A stretch of DNA of 64,000 bases from Microbulbifer sp. YPW16 (GTDB lineage Bacteria > Pseudomonadota > Gammaproteobacteria > Pseudomonadales > Cellvibrionaceae), in NCBI RefSeq assembly GCF_021290385.1, contig NZ_CP089928.1:1844501-1908500 (forward strand). The letters are read 5' to 3'. Shown piece after piece: positions 12,001 through 18,306 of this stretch. Every line of letters starts with the position of its first letter. Position 1 is the first letter of the stretch. The notes below the pieces were generated by a model. That model worked only from the letters and a program-made list of their open reading frames with translations, was not told the origin of the DNA and searched no databases. Position numbers and translations under genes: made by a program.

Positions 12001-12505
12001 CCAGCAGTTCGCCCTGCTTGGAGAAGGTCAGCCTGGTCTGGTCGGCACGGGTAAGCTCGAAGGCGGGATCGGTATCGCCGATGGCCCCCAGGTCGCGGAT
12101 GGTCTCGTAGGCGCCGGCGCCGTCCACCGACACATACAGCTGGCGGGCCTCATCCCAGTAGTAATCGTACAGGCTGCCATCGCCGTAGCGGACCTCCAGG
12201 TACTGGCCACCCTGCCTGACGTCCAGGCGGATGCCGGTGGAGAAGTACCAGCGGGCGTCCTCGTGGCCGTGGGCATCGCTGGCGGCCCCGCGGGCGTTGT
12301 AGGTACGCACCAGGTTGAAGTCGTCACCCATGCTGGGCAGGTAGGCGTCCTGGTGCTGGATGAGCAGGTTGCCGTTGGAGACGTTGACGTACAGCTTCTC
12401 GTCGCCACCAACCTGGTTGTTGGCCGTGCGTTTGTTATCGTTCAGGAGTGCGTAAGAAGAATCCAGCAGGCCCAGTTCGTTACCGCCAACAAGCGTTACA
12501 GACAT
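1..12505 (-). CDS. Giant YD-repeat (Rhs-family) protein, copy 1, 3' end outside the window
   Basis: About 4168 codons are visible and the frame is still open at position 1, so the C-terminus is unseen. The start is the ATG at 12505, preceded by an AGGGGA ribosome-binding site. The N-terminus (MSVTLVGGNELGLLDSSYAL) has no Sec signal and no PAAR or VgrG-binding domain. It is followed by a cell-surface/Rhs N-terminal region and more than 3500 residues of YD repeats (G-N-x-x-x...T-x-Y-x-Y-D). From about nucleotide 920 leftward the frame encodes beta-rich, fibronectin-like segments homologous to the same part of the second giant gene. Positions 921 to about 12166 match 30800 to about 42045 with no difference I could find, whereas the first 340 bp of the gene carry about eight substitutions. 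YD proteins normally form a shell around a C-terminal toxin; the toxin of this copy lies outside the window. Confidence 0.93.
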   Translation of the reverse strand, partial: MSVTLVGGNELGLLDSSYALLNDNKRTANNQVGGDEKLYVNVSNGNLLIQHQDAYLPSMGDDFNLVRTYNARGAASDAHGHEDARWYFSTGIRLDVRQGGQYLEVRYGDGSLYDYYWDEARQLYVSVDGAGAYETIRDLGAIGDTDPAFELTRADQTRLTFSKQGELLAWEDTNGVRMEYTYESDRLVQVRDDTGHEVNYTYLNGQLYQVTDETGGVLVEYRYESGRLVEVVDRMGHSTKYHYTTNGFIERIELPSEQDADGDGVAETYAQRDISITYETVNWRGDTKATSQAVTSITDAEGGVTTFDYDFAFQTNGEGQGSTKGDKISKGKGHRVDNTTDETSVTFSSKFFDGGSTTVVDALGNARAYSNEQQYVDWRVANGYYATYDAAVAATDTSYQAQVDNIRQGHSLQYTYLSNGYITEIVDQEGYHSTYAYNDNGDLVSMTDRNAWGAVNSDSAYFRQLRADLGYTDAAGNGKLVANLTQAEQDALTELYTSHFNYDSNGNLLTLADNDGSETRFTYTSFNKIASRTSATGVALTVSDDAHYQALRQDLGYAALVADLTAADVQALLDLYTTFYEYDANQNLVEERSPGGDLTRYEYDAYGNRTRRIVFLDATDLADPAKQQVTQYFYDAYGNNIETIDAEGNRTFAEYDHFGNLTRLIDGNGGVTTYTYDNDNRLLTVIDPEGHTTVNTYDAVGNRISVTDANGNTVYRFFDKNNRLIQTMDPSSVDPAQDRVTQYQYDLVGNRTSMTDAEGRTTDYVFNNRRELLEAITAAVAGADGNSTRYTTSYGYDGEGNRVTMTNHGGATTEMLYNADGILSQRTDANGHITRYSYDANNNQVMVVAGLQLPVSQRQVLKFGYDEEDQLEEQTDAEGGTTTFYRDAVGNVIAEVDARGPESGDAEAYTTRYEFDRNNRMIRETTPEVYDPETGGLTRHVIEHHYDANGNEVKMVDGDGNATTFAYDLDNQLVRVTDANGINTVYSYDANHNRTRVEVGVDMDANGVVIGRDDAQVTTYTYDEFNQLVAQTDGLGNALAESNDARYQQMRAERGYAADATLLTDSDKAALRALYTEHYSYDRVGNQLTRTDNEDRLTTFDYDALNRLVTTTDAHGSTITSKYDGNGNLVERKDQNGNITTYAYDALDRLTDTTNAIGTVTHNDYDDFGNVTSTTEAFGTAEARETQFVYNLNNWVVQQTDPEQHTVAYRYDAVGNRVEVTDGRGNPTQTVYDALDRVIKVIDAEGFETQYEYDGANNRVGIIDARGGVTRIDYDGGNRQVAMTDAEGRVTQYDYDVRGNRIAMRTAAGTADEQLTVFEYDAENNLRSVTDGEGNVTTNDYDRVYNRISVVDGNGNETTSAFDALNRLVSVTNAENETTTYSYDAVGNRLTTTDALGRVTSWAYDAVNRVTTQTDAHGVQTTYTYDAVDNRTSITAAANTAQAATTVFEYDLDDRLVREVDAMGGERRYSYDPNDNRTTVIDENGNATVYTYDRNNRVTDIQDPEGGITHYSYDGNGNRTQVIDPRGNATTSYFNANNEVVLEVDAEGYATSRVYDNNGNVASQTLHMTPVGAVTPGTEPTVVAGADDQTVTFDYDQVNRLTARVDGEGNTTTYSYDGVGNQLTVTDGNGNTTVNTYDMVNRLVTVTNAEDETTVYTYDDVGNRVSMVDGNGHITSYTYDGLNRVVTETNAENETTTYAYDAVGNRIGMTDALGRETVYVYDLNNRMVKQVNADLVETTYAYDEAGNRTSMTAAANTAQAATTLYAYDGNNRVTDMTDAEGVVTHYVLDANGNAVEEHRAYGTAEARVSFTTFDKNNRATHVQDPEGGVTEYRYDAADNRVAVIDARGNVTTNYFDRANRGVATVDAEGYLTERSFDGVGNVTSQTLYAQPVSSVDPSVVPTPVADPAQDQTVTFEYDMVDRLTARTDGEGSTTSYTYDEVGNQLTVTDGNGNTTVNTYDMVDRLLTSTNAEGETTAYSYDDVGNRVTMVDGNNHATTYEYDLLNQLVAETNAENETTRYDYDAVGNRISSTDALGRETRWEYDLNNRVTKEINADLVETTYAYDELGNRTSMTVAANTALAQTTAYSYDLNNRLVSSTDALQQTTSYGYDANGNRVSVTDPRGNTVVSYFDKTNQQTAQVDAEGYVTTWTYDAAGNRVGQTLFMAPVTGADPAVPPSPVAGADDQAVVYEFDRANRLAAQVNGEGDRTEYTYDGVGNQLTVTDGNGNTTVNTYDAANRLLTSTNAEGETTSYTYDEVGNRLAMTDGNGHTTSYGYDQVNRLVTVTNAENETTRYGYDAVGNRISETDALLRETTWEYDVLNRVVKETAADLVETTYAYDEVGNRTSMTVAANTADAVTTSYTYDDNNQLRSETNALNQTVSYDYDANGNRVAMTDARGNTTSYTFDKNNRLTHVTDPELHTVEYRYDAADNQVEMIDARGNVTTNYFDRANRQVASVDAEGFMVQRSYDDAGNLQTETRYMTALGSVDPSALPTPVAGPDDQVVTFEYDRADRLTARISGEGFRTEYSYDEVGNRTSVRQHRDLAGTDIAETRFFFDSVNREVAQLSAEGYLTETVYDDVGNVKSVTLYNERASVIDGVPQAQAGDTGRTTSYDYDAINQVVSETSALDVVTAYTYDERGNRTAVIEAQGTADERSTLYTYDQANRVTDITDAEGVVTHYELDANGNIVEAHEAFGTADVRVTYNSYDKNNRITQTVDPLGVASTFAYDGNGNLSSQTLAVGLAEARTESFEYDRNNRQTAQVNGEGERTEFTYDGAGNRTGVIVAPGLPEQQSTSYEYDLDNRQVALVDGEGMRVEYVLDGAGNKRETIQAVGVAGLERHTYYDYDLDNRITQVQDPMGGVTQYEYDVLGNQTRIIDANGGEQLNTFDKLGRMLTSLSPAGTLTVNTYDQRGNILTATQSFADGSDARTTTYAYDLLDRQVAITDGEGFTTSIDYDAFGNQTLVTVGQYLVDPAAAGYDADKAARAHVQTNGFTYDAADRMLTMTDGEGNVTAYAYDAVGNRTSMTEAANSLDGTAPRTTEYFYDKANRQVRVENPAGGVTENVYDEAGNKQLERVLQSSIGGVEVWTETGYEYDANGRMTAMIDDYDTRTEYHLDAMGNQVEIRYAAGTAEQRSVWMEYDLNNRKTADIDGEQNRTEYRYDALGNRTQTIDALGRVARYYFDGANRLSAILDPEGTLNTFAYDSVGNQVEARLYANRYTGPVDDFTAPVGTASSDDRVTLTDYDRTSRAVSVTEADGSVTQNRYDAAGNLLQETLYANTSDPRTRSYTYDLNNRIETFTDVDGTVTHFSWDAANNKTGEKIVSATDPNAVRETVYAYDLNNRQVQQVFDPQGLNLVQSTAYDKAGNIITQTDANGNSVHYAYDLANRILSETNDLGEATEYTYDRVGNIKTMEDPRNVVTEYEYDDNNRVTRELGATVQVYTLGMENPVTQRLEITRSYDAFGNEVQTVDAAGYTTTRYFDANGRQVAELSADNVLTEWSYNAFGEKASETLYMTRLASAAHTDPSVRPTGLGDTRTTDMSYDRMGRLTRTVYPQVTVTSVDTSTGEPVATTGEVRPEATTVYDDFGNAIEVTDKNGNTTYAWYDDKDRLLAQVDPEGYLVEWDYDAQDNVLEQRVYTQPLDTTGITSATRPAAPAGEVYTVNKTYDAANRVIEERSPLVDVLDNDGVQTRERVLTLYTYDGKGNQTSRTVAAGTSQEATEYSYYDAADRKVAVINSDRVLHTYSYDENGNLTERKRYYNAVAAGVNLASLSGDTAFATLVASHTNDQATTMGYDAGNRQTSETDLMDAANDADDITKTIRYNARGEQTWAQDGDGFVTEMAYDAAGRITKNISPDGTGSSIRYDAAGNQVEMYTGEIENNVQQVENITAEFGDMLVVQWDMPQGVDQKSWVVWGSSSQEQPESYSSRSAELGTWFSETGEVYIPSEEFGEGEALYFRVVTADRAGNLAWSEEKVLQVPPLLGDIEVERVDSDSVTITVQPGSTASNLVLNYGAAGSTANQVAMTENADGSFSVTLDNVTNLAELSYRIGWEDASGSSFQSGEKTFVADSQHVGVNTGLSQTSVVSGENTNYIINLDSRVPAEVASQFSTVVASWTGPDGTTGTAAVEGVDNGDGTWSYALDLGTSSSPLAAGSYQITLEGAYAD

Positions 12506-12571
12506 CGAGAAGTCCCCTAAAAAGTCCGGATAGGCGACACCCTGTCGCCCCAAAATTCGTTATCTGCTTGT

Positions 12572-12598
12572 CTATCCTTCGCTGGCGGGAAAAGTTTA
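12572..12598 (-). promoter_or_regulatory. Candidate sigma-28-type promoter of giant YD gene copy 1
   Basis: On the minus strand the sequence reads TAAACTTT, 11 bases, AAGGATAG. The -35 half matches 7 of 8 positions of the FliA consensus TAAAGTTT. The -10 half keeps only GATA of GCCGATAA. The TAAA lies 90 bp upstream of the start codon; a similar TAAAC lies 88 bp upstream of the second giant gene. The rest of the 446-bp gap (12506-12951) shows nothing else convincing apart from a GC-rich hairpin near 12930. Confidence 0.3.
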
Positions 12599-12919
12599 GG
12601 GATTTCACGCGAAAAACTTGAACCAGGTCACGATTACCGAGTGAATTAGGCGCCAGAGAGGATCTGATCTAATTCTCGCCCAGGCAGGGAGCAGGGCAGG
12701 AACAAGTAAAAGGGCTAAACCTGGGAACCATGCCAAGCGGCAGGGGGTATGCCACCCTGGGAGGGGAAATGCAGAAATATGAAGGGGACTGGGAAAGAGA
12801 GGGCCGGCTGCACAACCAAACCAGGGAGCCCCCGGACTAGCAACCCCGGAGCCCCAAGTGGATTCTGGGTACCCGAACAGCGACAACCGTTCGGGCAACA
12901 TCCTTTAGGCGCGGAACAA

Positions 12920-12942
12920 GGGCGGGCAGGTCTCTCCCGCCC
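12920..12942 (-). terminator. GC-rich hairpin after the FN3 lipoprotein gene, weak terminator candidate
   Basis: Arms GGGCGGG (12920-12926) and CCCGCCC (12936-12942) form a strong stem about 10 bp past the stop codon of the lipoprotein gene. There is no clean T-run on the minus strand, so it may be only a stabilising or partial terminator. Confidence 0.3.
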
Positions 12943-12951
12943 CAGGGCAAA

Positions 12952-14676
12952 TCACTGCCCGACCAGGTCAGTAATTGTTATTTCCGCTGCGCGATTGCGC
13001 TTCTGGATAGTTATCGGGTCACCAACCGCCCAGTCCACCACGCTAAACGACTCCGCCTGCTGGCTTACCGTAAAATCACTCGTATCCAGTGTAAACGGCT
13101 CAGCAACCAGGCCATTTGCCAGCCTGGGGATGTTATTATCGGCATCGACTTTCGCGATAATCCCCACGTAGTCCGGATCAAATTCCTTGGTTTCAACTTC
13201 AAACAGTTTGGCACCATCTGGAAGCAGGGTTGCGCTTCCAACACTTAAATCAAGGTCATTCTCAATATTGAATAATGGCCCCAGCTCACCAGCCATCGAA
13301 AGGCTACCGTAAAAGACGGACGTCTCTGTTCTGCCAACCAGCAAAGGCGGGCGGTCACGCCCCTGGAAAGAAAGCCCAACAAAACTGTCAGAACTGATCC
13401 GCTTCTTCCATATCGGCTCAGCAGCGCTATCCATCGCGAGGAACCAACTATCAAAACCGAGGGGAAATTGCAGCCCTGGCTCAAACTCAGCAATACCGCC
13501 AAGCAACAACCTATAGTCACCTGGCGCATCTGACATAGGGAATACATTTAGCGAGTAAAGATTAATTTCAGGTACGTCAGGACCAAATGTCACCCGGCGC
13601 TGGAACACCAGGTTACCGACAGAATCAAACTTCGTAAGGTAGAGGTACTTGTCACCCTGGTATACCGGCTCATCAATCTGTGTAGCAAAAAAGACACTGC
13701 CGTCCGGAGCCGCGGCGACCTCTCCGGCAAATCCCTCTAGCCCTGTGATTTCCTTGCTCCATTTAACGTTTAGCTCCAGATCGGTTTTCACTACAAAATA
13801 GTCCCGATAAGGGAAATTCAGCGTAACCAGGAGCAGGGAATCATAAAGCCCATTATTGTTCTCATCCAGGGGCCGCATATCATAGATCTGCATGTCCGCC
13901 AGCCGTAAATAATGGCTTGCCAGGATCTCTCCGGTATCCGGATCGAGAATATAGCGACCCGCACCATACGACTGATTGCCAGAACTCTCCGGATCGGGCC
14001 GAACCTGGCCAATCACATATAGGCCCCCACTTGACTGTAACCATGCCGTAAAATGCCCCTCGGGGCCCTCATCGGACTCGATATATCGTGTCCACTTGGG
14101 CACACCTGTCGCATCGATTCGACTAATAAACCTGTCGCCATTATCAGACCCGCCCAGAAGGATGGCTTCTCCCCCTGAAATCTGGATTACCCGGGTGATA
14201 TAGAGCATCTGGTCCTCGCCAAACTGGTAGGCCTTCGCGTACGTATCTTCCCGGCCAGTATTGGCGATGGTGATCGAGACTTCAGTATAACTATCGCTGG
14301 AATCGCCATCCCGGGTGGCGTATACGCGATAGCTGTAGGTTCTGCCAGACAAGACTGAATCATCGGTGTAGGAGGTTACATTCTCACCAACCTGGTCCAG
14401 CAGCTTGAAACTCCCGTCTGCACCAACCTTTCGCTGCAGATAGAAGCCAGTTTCATCATCCGCGTTATCCACCCAGGTAATTACTGCATTGCCATTGCCA
14501 TCCTGGACAATAGTGCCCCCTGAAGGCGACGCTGGCGCCGAGGGATCATCGGGGGTCGTCGGCGTGCCGCCGCCCTGGTCACCACCATCTGCATTGTCAC
14601 CACCGGAGCCAGATCCACCGCCTCCACCACAGGCCGCCAGGCCAAAAGCCAGGGCCAAAACCAGAATATATCGCAT
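12952..14676 (-). CDS. Lipoprotein with fibronectin type III domain and beta-propeller-like body
   Basis: I place the start at the ATG at 14676 because it gives a typical lipoprotein signal (MRYILVLALAFGLAAC) with a good GGGGGAA ribosome-binding site. The upstream in-frame ATG at 14778 would bury the signal behind 34 extra residues. Cys16 is followed by a glycine- and aspartate-rich linker, then one fibronectin type III domain (roughly residues 50-150, with the W-x-D-N-A-D-x-E-x-G pattern), then about 400 residues of short beta-strand repeats of the outer-membrane propeller kind. It is probably anchored in the outer membrane. No specific function can be assigned. It could be an unrelated surface protein or a periplasmic immunity factor; nothing in the sequence decides this. 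Confidence 0.8.
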   Translation of the reverse strand: MRYILVLALAFGLAACGGGGGSGSGGDNADGGDQGGGTPTTPDDPSAPASPSGGTIVQDGNGNAVITWVDNADDETGFYLQRKVGADGSFKLLDQVGENVTSYTDDSVLSGRTYSYRVYATRDGDSSDSYTEVSITIANTGREDTYAKAYQFGEDQMLYITRVIQISGGEAILLGGSDNGDRFISRIDATGVPKWTRYIESDEGPEGHFTAWLQSSGGLYVIGQVRPDPESSGNQSYGAGRYILDPDTGEILASHYLRLADMQIYDMRPLDENNNGLYDSLLLVTLNFPYRDYFVVKTDLELNVKWSKEITGLEGFAGEVAAAPDGSVFFATQIDEPVYQGDKYLYLTKFDSVGNLVFQRRVTFGPDVPEINLYSLNVFPMSDAPGDYRLLLGGIAEFEPGLQFPLGFDSWFLAMDSAAEPIWKKRISSDSFVGLSFQGRDRPPLLVGRTETSVFYGSLSMAGELGPLFNIENDLDLSVGSATLLPDGAKLFEVETKEFDPDYVGIIAKVDADNNIPRLANGLVAEPFTLDTSDFTVSQQAESFSVVDWAVGDPITIQKRNRAAEITITDLVGQ

Positions 14677-14897
14677 GATTCCCCCAATTATTCGTATTGT
14701 CATCTGAGTTGTTTGCACTATTAAAGCGACCCAACTAACAGGGATTTTAATTAAAAGCCTATTGCGGAGAAGCCCCAAGCTGGAACAACATCACGGTTTT
14801 GAATTACAGAGCATTACGCGTGCAAATAAGAGCCTTCCTGAACAGCGGGGCTTGCATTTACCCTCGCACCGCTACCTTCACCGCCCCTCAATAAAAA

Positions 14898-14924
14898 AGC
14901 GACGCAGGTTTAACCCGCGTCGCT
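14898..14924 (-). terminator. Intrinsic terminator, bidirectional in form
   Basis: A perfect 8-bp stem (AGCGACGC at 14898-14905 with GCGTCGCT at 14917-14924) is followed on the minus strand by TTTTTTAT and on the plus strand by CTTTT. It lies about 40 bp after the stop codon of the 219-residue lipoprotein gene, so it most likely ends that transcript. Confidence 0.8.
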
Positions 14925-14962
14925 CTTTTAATACTTGACACTGCGCTGTAGCAGCCCCTGAG

Positions 14963-15622
14963 TTACAGCATCAGGGTTTTTGACTTGAATTCAGCAATAC
15001 AGTAATTAGTTGCCTTATCCAGCTCAAGCTTCAGCCGTTCCGCACCATTTGCCACCAGCTCATCATGAGTGGGCGCCGCATCAGCATCCTCTGGGAAGGG
15101 CGATATACATTGTGAAGCAGCAAGAACTTCGTCCGTAGCAGAATCAATCAACCGCATCTTAGCAGCAATGCTTACCTTATATTTCGTCGGTGAGAAAGCG
15201 TAATTGACGTAGGTCCAGTAGGTCGAGTGCACATCAAGCAGCAGGCGTGAATCATTTACCTGTGCGGTCAGCGACTGAACGTCATCGTCTTCTGCAGAGA
15301 TGGTATTGTCATCAAGCGGTACCACACCATAATTTTTCGCCATGGCCGCCACCAGTTCGTCATAGATCTTGTCCGCCGGAACCGGAATATTATTTTCCTC
15401 AACGAGCTTGTTACCAGCCGAGATCATCGCCGGCAGCCCGAGCGCACCGAAAGCAGCCTTGCCAGGTGTAGTCGCGATAAAGTCTGGCTTCTCCCAGTTG
15501 ACGCCACTTACCTGCCGCCCCTCAATCATCGGCAGGCTATCCTGAGACAGCGGCGCATTCTGGACGCCGGCACAACCGACAGCACCTACCGTAAGCGCCA
15601 GGATTGTCAATTTCTTGAACAT
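14963..15622 (-). CDS. Small lipoprotein of unknown function
   Basis: The 219-residue product starts with a lipoprotein signal (MFKKLTILALTVGAVGC, lipobox A-V-G-C). The start ATG at 15622 is preceded by GAGGAAA as ribosome-binding site. The mature part is mixed alpha/beta and ends near a cysteine pair in the regions ASQC and NYC. I do not recognise the family. It forms a single-gene unit: a 553-bp gap lies upstream and a strong terminator downstream. Its start region contains CCCGATAA on the minus strand, close to a FliA -10 element, but no matching -35 is seen. Confidence 0.75.
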   Translation of the reverse strand: MFKKLTILALTVGAVGCAGVQNAPLSQDSLPMIEGRQVSGVNWEKPDFIATTPGKAAFGALGLPAMISAGNKLVEENNIPVPADKIYDELVAAMAKNYGVVPLDDNTISAEDDDVQSLTAQVNDSRLLLDVHSTYWTYVNYAFSPTKYKVSIAAKMRLIDSATDEVLAASQCISPFPEDADAAPTHDELVANGAERLKLELDKATNYCIAEFKSKTLML

Positions 15623-16152
15623 TTCCTCGTATCCCCAAATTTCGAATTATTTATCGGGCGCATCCGTACAAAGCTGGTCGCAAAGGGACTCAAAAATCCA
15701 ACTCTACGCGCAAATTAATCCTTTCCGAGCCAATGGTAAGGAACGCTGTGCCACGATAGCAAGGCAAAAGAGCAACATATGTGCGACTCTCATTACACGT
15801 CATTACACGACCTGAACGACAGTACCACTCGTTGGGTCATCGAGGAGACCGGAGACAGAACTCCGGAGGCTGTAAAACGTGAAAGGTCATGCCCCTCACC
15901 GACCACCAGCGCCGCTCATATAACGAACAGCAGGCACCGGCAGGCAGCTATTGGGAGATCTCGGTTTAAACGATCAAAAGCGGAGCGGAAGCGGCCACTG
16001 GCGTCGGCGGCCTCAGGAGACAGAACGGCGTATGCCCATAGGAGGTAAACGACAGCCGGGGCTTGGGCGACTGAAAATCAATCAGGCTTGCTTGCCTGGG
16101 ATTGATCAGAGTTTTTGGAAGCGAGTTGTGCCTGTATTCCTTATTCCCGAAA
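15623..16152. other. Gene-poor interval with one hairpin
   Basis: No convincing gene is seen; short plus-strand frames here lack start signals and plausible proteins. An imperfect inverted repeat lies at 16077-16106 (ATCAATCAGGC ... GCCT-GG-GATTGAT) followed by GTTTTT on the plus strand, so it could be a terminator remnant. The interval ends where the repeat-bounded accessory array starts. Confidence 0.4.
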
Positions 16153-16180
16153 AATTTATGGGCGTCCTTCTATTTTTATT
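16153..16180. repeat. Array end repeat 1 (TTTATGGGCGTCC form)
   Basis: This is the leftmost, slightly degenerate copy of the AATTTATGGGTGTCCTTTTTATT repeat family found at the ends of the RAYT elements. The stop codon of the next gene lies inside it. Confidence 0.7.
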
Positions 16181-17123
16181 TCGCCAGTTTTAGGACATCG
16201 CTATGAAGGTCCCCGATACTGCTCCTGGGAATCACGCCCTTAACTTTATTTAGAAATTCATCCTCAAAATCAGGTCTAAACTCATGGCCCACAATAAATA
16301 TTGAGGCCTCCGACATCAATGGATGTCTCAAATCGGCTAGAACGCTATTACCAGATGGATAAACTCTTAGTAGTGATATCACCTCAAATGGAATAGGCAT
16401 TGTATCGGCCGTGTTAAATCCAGCATCAAACAGCCACCTGCCACTTGCATATTGATTATGGTCATTGAGACATTCATCTAGCCCCAATGAAATATCCATG
16501 TGATAGTCCAATGCTAAATTTAGTGCACTTGCAAAATCTTTTTCAAAACAGTAATTCATTACTTCGGCATACTTCGTGCCTGCGAGGAGGCTTGAAGAGG
16601 TACCGAGAACAAACAGGCTCCCTACGCATTCCGAATATCTCTTATACGAAAAATCAAAAAATTGAGCATCTGAAAAATCTTCGTTTTCGACAACCTTTAG
16701 TAACCCCAATATCAGGCGTGCTAATACTTTATCCCTAAAAATTACACTTAAGTGGATCAGCTGACATAAACGGTTTACATCGGAAATACTACTTTTATTC
16801 GATAAGAGCGACCTTTTTTCCAAGTGAAAACATAGGTTACAGGCGACAGCAGACTTTCTATATGCAAAACCCTTTTCCAGCCTCTCAACTCCTAATTGGT
16901 AATCTCCCTCTAGGAAATAAACTGAAGCGTCGCTAATTTCTCGCGAAGCGATAGCATTTAAAACCCTAGACAAGACCCCCCAGGACCGAACAGTTATCTC
17001 TTGCGATAACACCGATTCCAGATCGATCCGCTCTTTCCTTCTCTTGTTTTCTTCATCTATTTCGTTATTTACCAAACTGTGAAATCTGCGCTGAAACTGA
17101 GCGTTCACTTCGTCTCTACTCAT
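16176..17123 (-). CDS. Unknown cytoplasmic protein, candidate orphan immunity protein A
   Basis: I choose the ATG at 17123 (product MSRDEVNAQFQRR..., 315 residues). An in-frame ATG at 17162 only adds 13 hydrophobic residues that are a translation of the adjacent end repeat. The protein is largely alpha-helical, has no signal peptide and no motif I recognise. Base composition is clearly more AT-rich than the giant YD genes. The stop codon lies inside end repeat 1 and the start lies about 20 bp from end repeat 2, so the gene is a cassette held between repeats. The immunity role is inferred only from position next to Rhs genes and from the neighbouring toxin-remnant/immunity pair. Its C-terminal third has a faint resemblance to candidate B. 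Confidence 0.65.
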   Translation of the reverse strand: MSRDEVNAQFQRRFHSLVNNEIDEENKRRKERIDLESVLSQEITVRSWGVLSRVLNAIASREISDASVYFLEGDYQLGVERLEKGFAYRKSAVACNLCFHLEKRSLLSNKSSISDVNRLCQLIHLSVIFRDKVLARLILGLLKVVENEDFSDAQFFDFSYKRYSECVGSLFVLGTSSSLLAGTKYAEVMNYCFEKDFASALNLALDYHMDISLGLDECLNDHNQYASGRWLFDAGFNTADTMPIPFEVISLLRVYPSGNSVLADLRHPLMSEASIFIVGHEFRPDFEDEFLNKVKGVIPRSSIGDLHSDVLKLAK

Positions 17124-17141
17124 AAAAATGGGGAAAAGAAG

Positions 17142-17164
17142 AAAAAAGGGGACAACCATCAAAT
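17142..17164. repeat. Array end repeat 2, inverted (GGGGACAACCATCAAAT)
   Basis: This is the left-end form of the RAYT element, with one change in the ACACCC core. It marks the left end of a decayed element whose RAYT gene is reduced to a 5' fragment. Confidence 0.7.
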
Positions 17165-17250
17165 GCAGAAAATCCTACGCCCCGCCTGTTGTACTATTAA
17201 CCCGCTCATGCAGAATACTGCTTATTCATACAGAGCCCTGATATCTATCG

Positions 17251-17343
17251 ATGACCAGGCCGCGTAAGCCCCTGATCTGCCCGGAAACCACTCCATACTA
17301 TCACTGCGTATCACGCTGTAAGCGACGCGCCTTGTGTAACATC
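17251..17343 (+). pseudogene. RAYT transposase 5' fragment
   Basis: About 31 codons (MTRPRKPLICPETTPYYHCV...) match the N-terminus of the two intact RAYT proteins in this window with a few substitutions. The match breaks off near 17343 and the catalytic region is absent. The leader between 17142 and 17250 also matches the intact elements, so this is the truncated left end of a third element. Confidence 0.85.
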
Positions 17344-17365
17344 CGCGAGATCAGTGAACCTCGGT

Positions 17366-18256
17366 TCAGCAGGAAGATACCTTATTAACAACCTCCCCAT
17401 ATAATTCCACTTTCGTTATAGAGTCCTTTAAGGAAACAGGATAACTAAAGGCCAACCATCTATTCAGGAAGATGTTATTGGGTGCATCGATGGATCTGCC
17501 TCCCATAATCCCGTATAGGATTTCGACAGGCATCAGGTCTATCCCTGCGGCACCGAATACGGGGTCAACACCTTCGGACCTGACATATTTGGACTCATAG
17601 TCAGTTCTAATCACATGGTGTTCAACCATAGCATCCAAGTCGTCTAGCGACATAACGTCATTAAGGAAAATGCTCCGGTATACACCAAGGCGAGAAACCT
17701 CAAATGGAGCGCCCAGGGAAGTGAAAACAGTCGCAGCAAGGTAATTCCGATATGCCTCATCACGTATCACCTCCGGCATTACCTCAGTATCAAAATAGCC
17801 TTTTAGAGCCTCTGCGAATTCTTTTTCCAGGGAACCCCTACCGAGGATCGCAGACAGGAAAAAACCATATGACCAAAGGAGAACAGAATTCAACGTTGAC
17901 TGATAATTTTTGCCTCTAGATTCATCAAACTTTAAAGAGCATCGCATTGACAAGCACAAGTACTGCAACGAAGCATCAAGCTCTCTCCAACCTTCATCAG
18001 AGACACCCTCATCACTTATGATTTTATCAACACCACTTGCAAGGTGGACCAAAAAGAGTTGGTCGAGCGCCATTGACATGGGCACCAAAGCCTTGACCCC
18101 GTTAACCTGTAGGCTTTCCTCGACTTTCCCGATAGATTTGGCTAGAAGGTCTTTCGCTTTAGCTGCTTCAAGCCACTCTTTTAGTTCGCTTCGCAAGCAA
18201 CCATAAACCCCCTCGAGAGTGTCTGCGCCAAATATCTTATATTTAAAACTCTTCAT
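17366..18256 (-). CDS. Unknown cytoplasmic protein, candidate orphan immunity protein B
   Basis: The 296-residue product (MKSFKYKIFGADTLEGV...) starts at the ATG at 18256 with GGGAG/AGAGA upstream. It is helical, acidic, has no signal peptide and no recognised catalytic motif. In another frame a short open tail (...SLGEEIIYEEF-stop) runs into the first codons of this gene; such an overlap would be typical of a toxin end followed by its immunity gene, but only a dozen codons remain before the upstream repeat. The gene lies between a RAYT fragment and a solo 104-bp repeat module. An MPVEILYGIMGG segment near the C-terminus loosely resembles MPIPFEVISLLRV in candidate A. Function is inferred from context only. 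Confidence 0.65.
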   Translation of the reverse strand: MKSFKYKIFGADTLEGVYGCLRSELKEWLEAAKAKDLLAKSIGKVEESLQVNGVKALVPMSMALDQLFLVHLASGVDKIISDEGVSDEGWRELDASLQYLCLSMRCSLKFDESRGKNYQSTLNSVLLWSYGFFLSAILGRGSLEKEFAEALKGYFDTEVMPEVIRDEAYRNYLAATVFTSLGAPFEVSRLGVYRSIFLNDVMSLDDLDAMVEHHVIRTDYESKYVRSEGVDPVFGAAGIDLMPVEILYGIMGGRSIDAPNNIFLNRWLAFSYPVSLKDSITKVELYGEVVNKVSSC

Positions 18257-18306
18257 AGATTATCTCTTCTCCCAGGGAGCGGAAAAAAGAAAAAGGAGGA
18301 AAAAGG

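Noticed and set aside
1931-12520. Plus-strand open frame of 3529 codons (and 281-1468) antisense to giant gene 1
   Set aside because: The translation is a monotonous V-, G-, A- and H-rich mirror of the YD codons with no protein character; the minus frame has a ribosome-binding site and clear YD repeats. It is a shadow of GC-rich repeated coding sequence.
12605-12901. Minus-strand frame of 98 codons between the giant gene and the lipoprotein gene
   Set aside because: Proline- and tryptophan-rich composition without family likeness, no good ribosome-binding site, and it fills a region expected to hold the promoter.
15615-16193. Short plus-strand frames in the gap before the array
   Set aside because: Overlapping frames of 66-89 codons without ribosome-binding sites or conserved features.
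17142-17164. Start of candidate gene A at 17162
   Set aside because: The extra N-terminal residues MMVVPFFLLFPIF are a translation of the end repeat and not part of the original gene; the ATG at 17123 is preferred.
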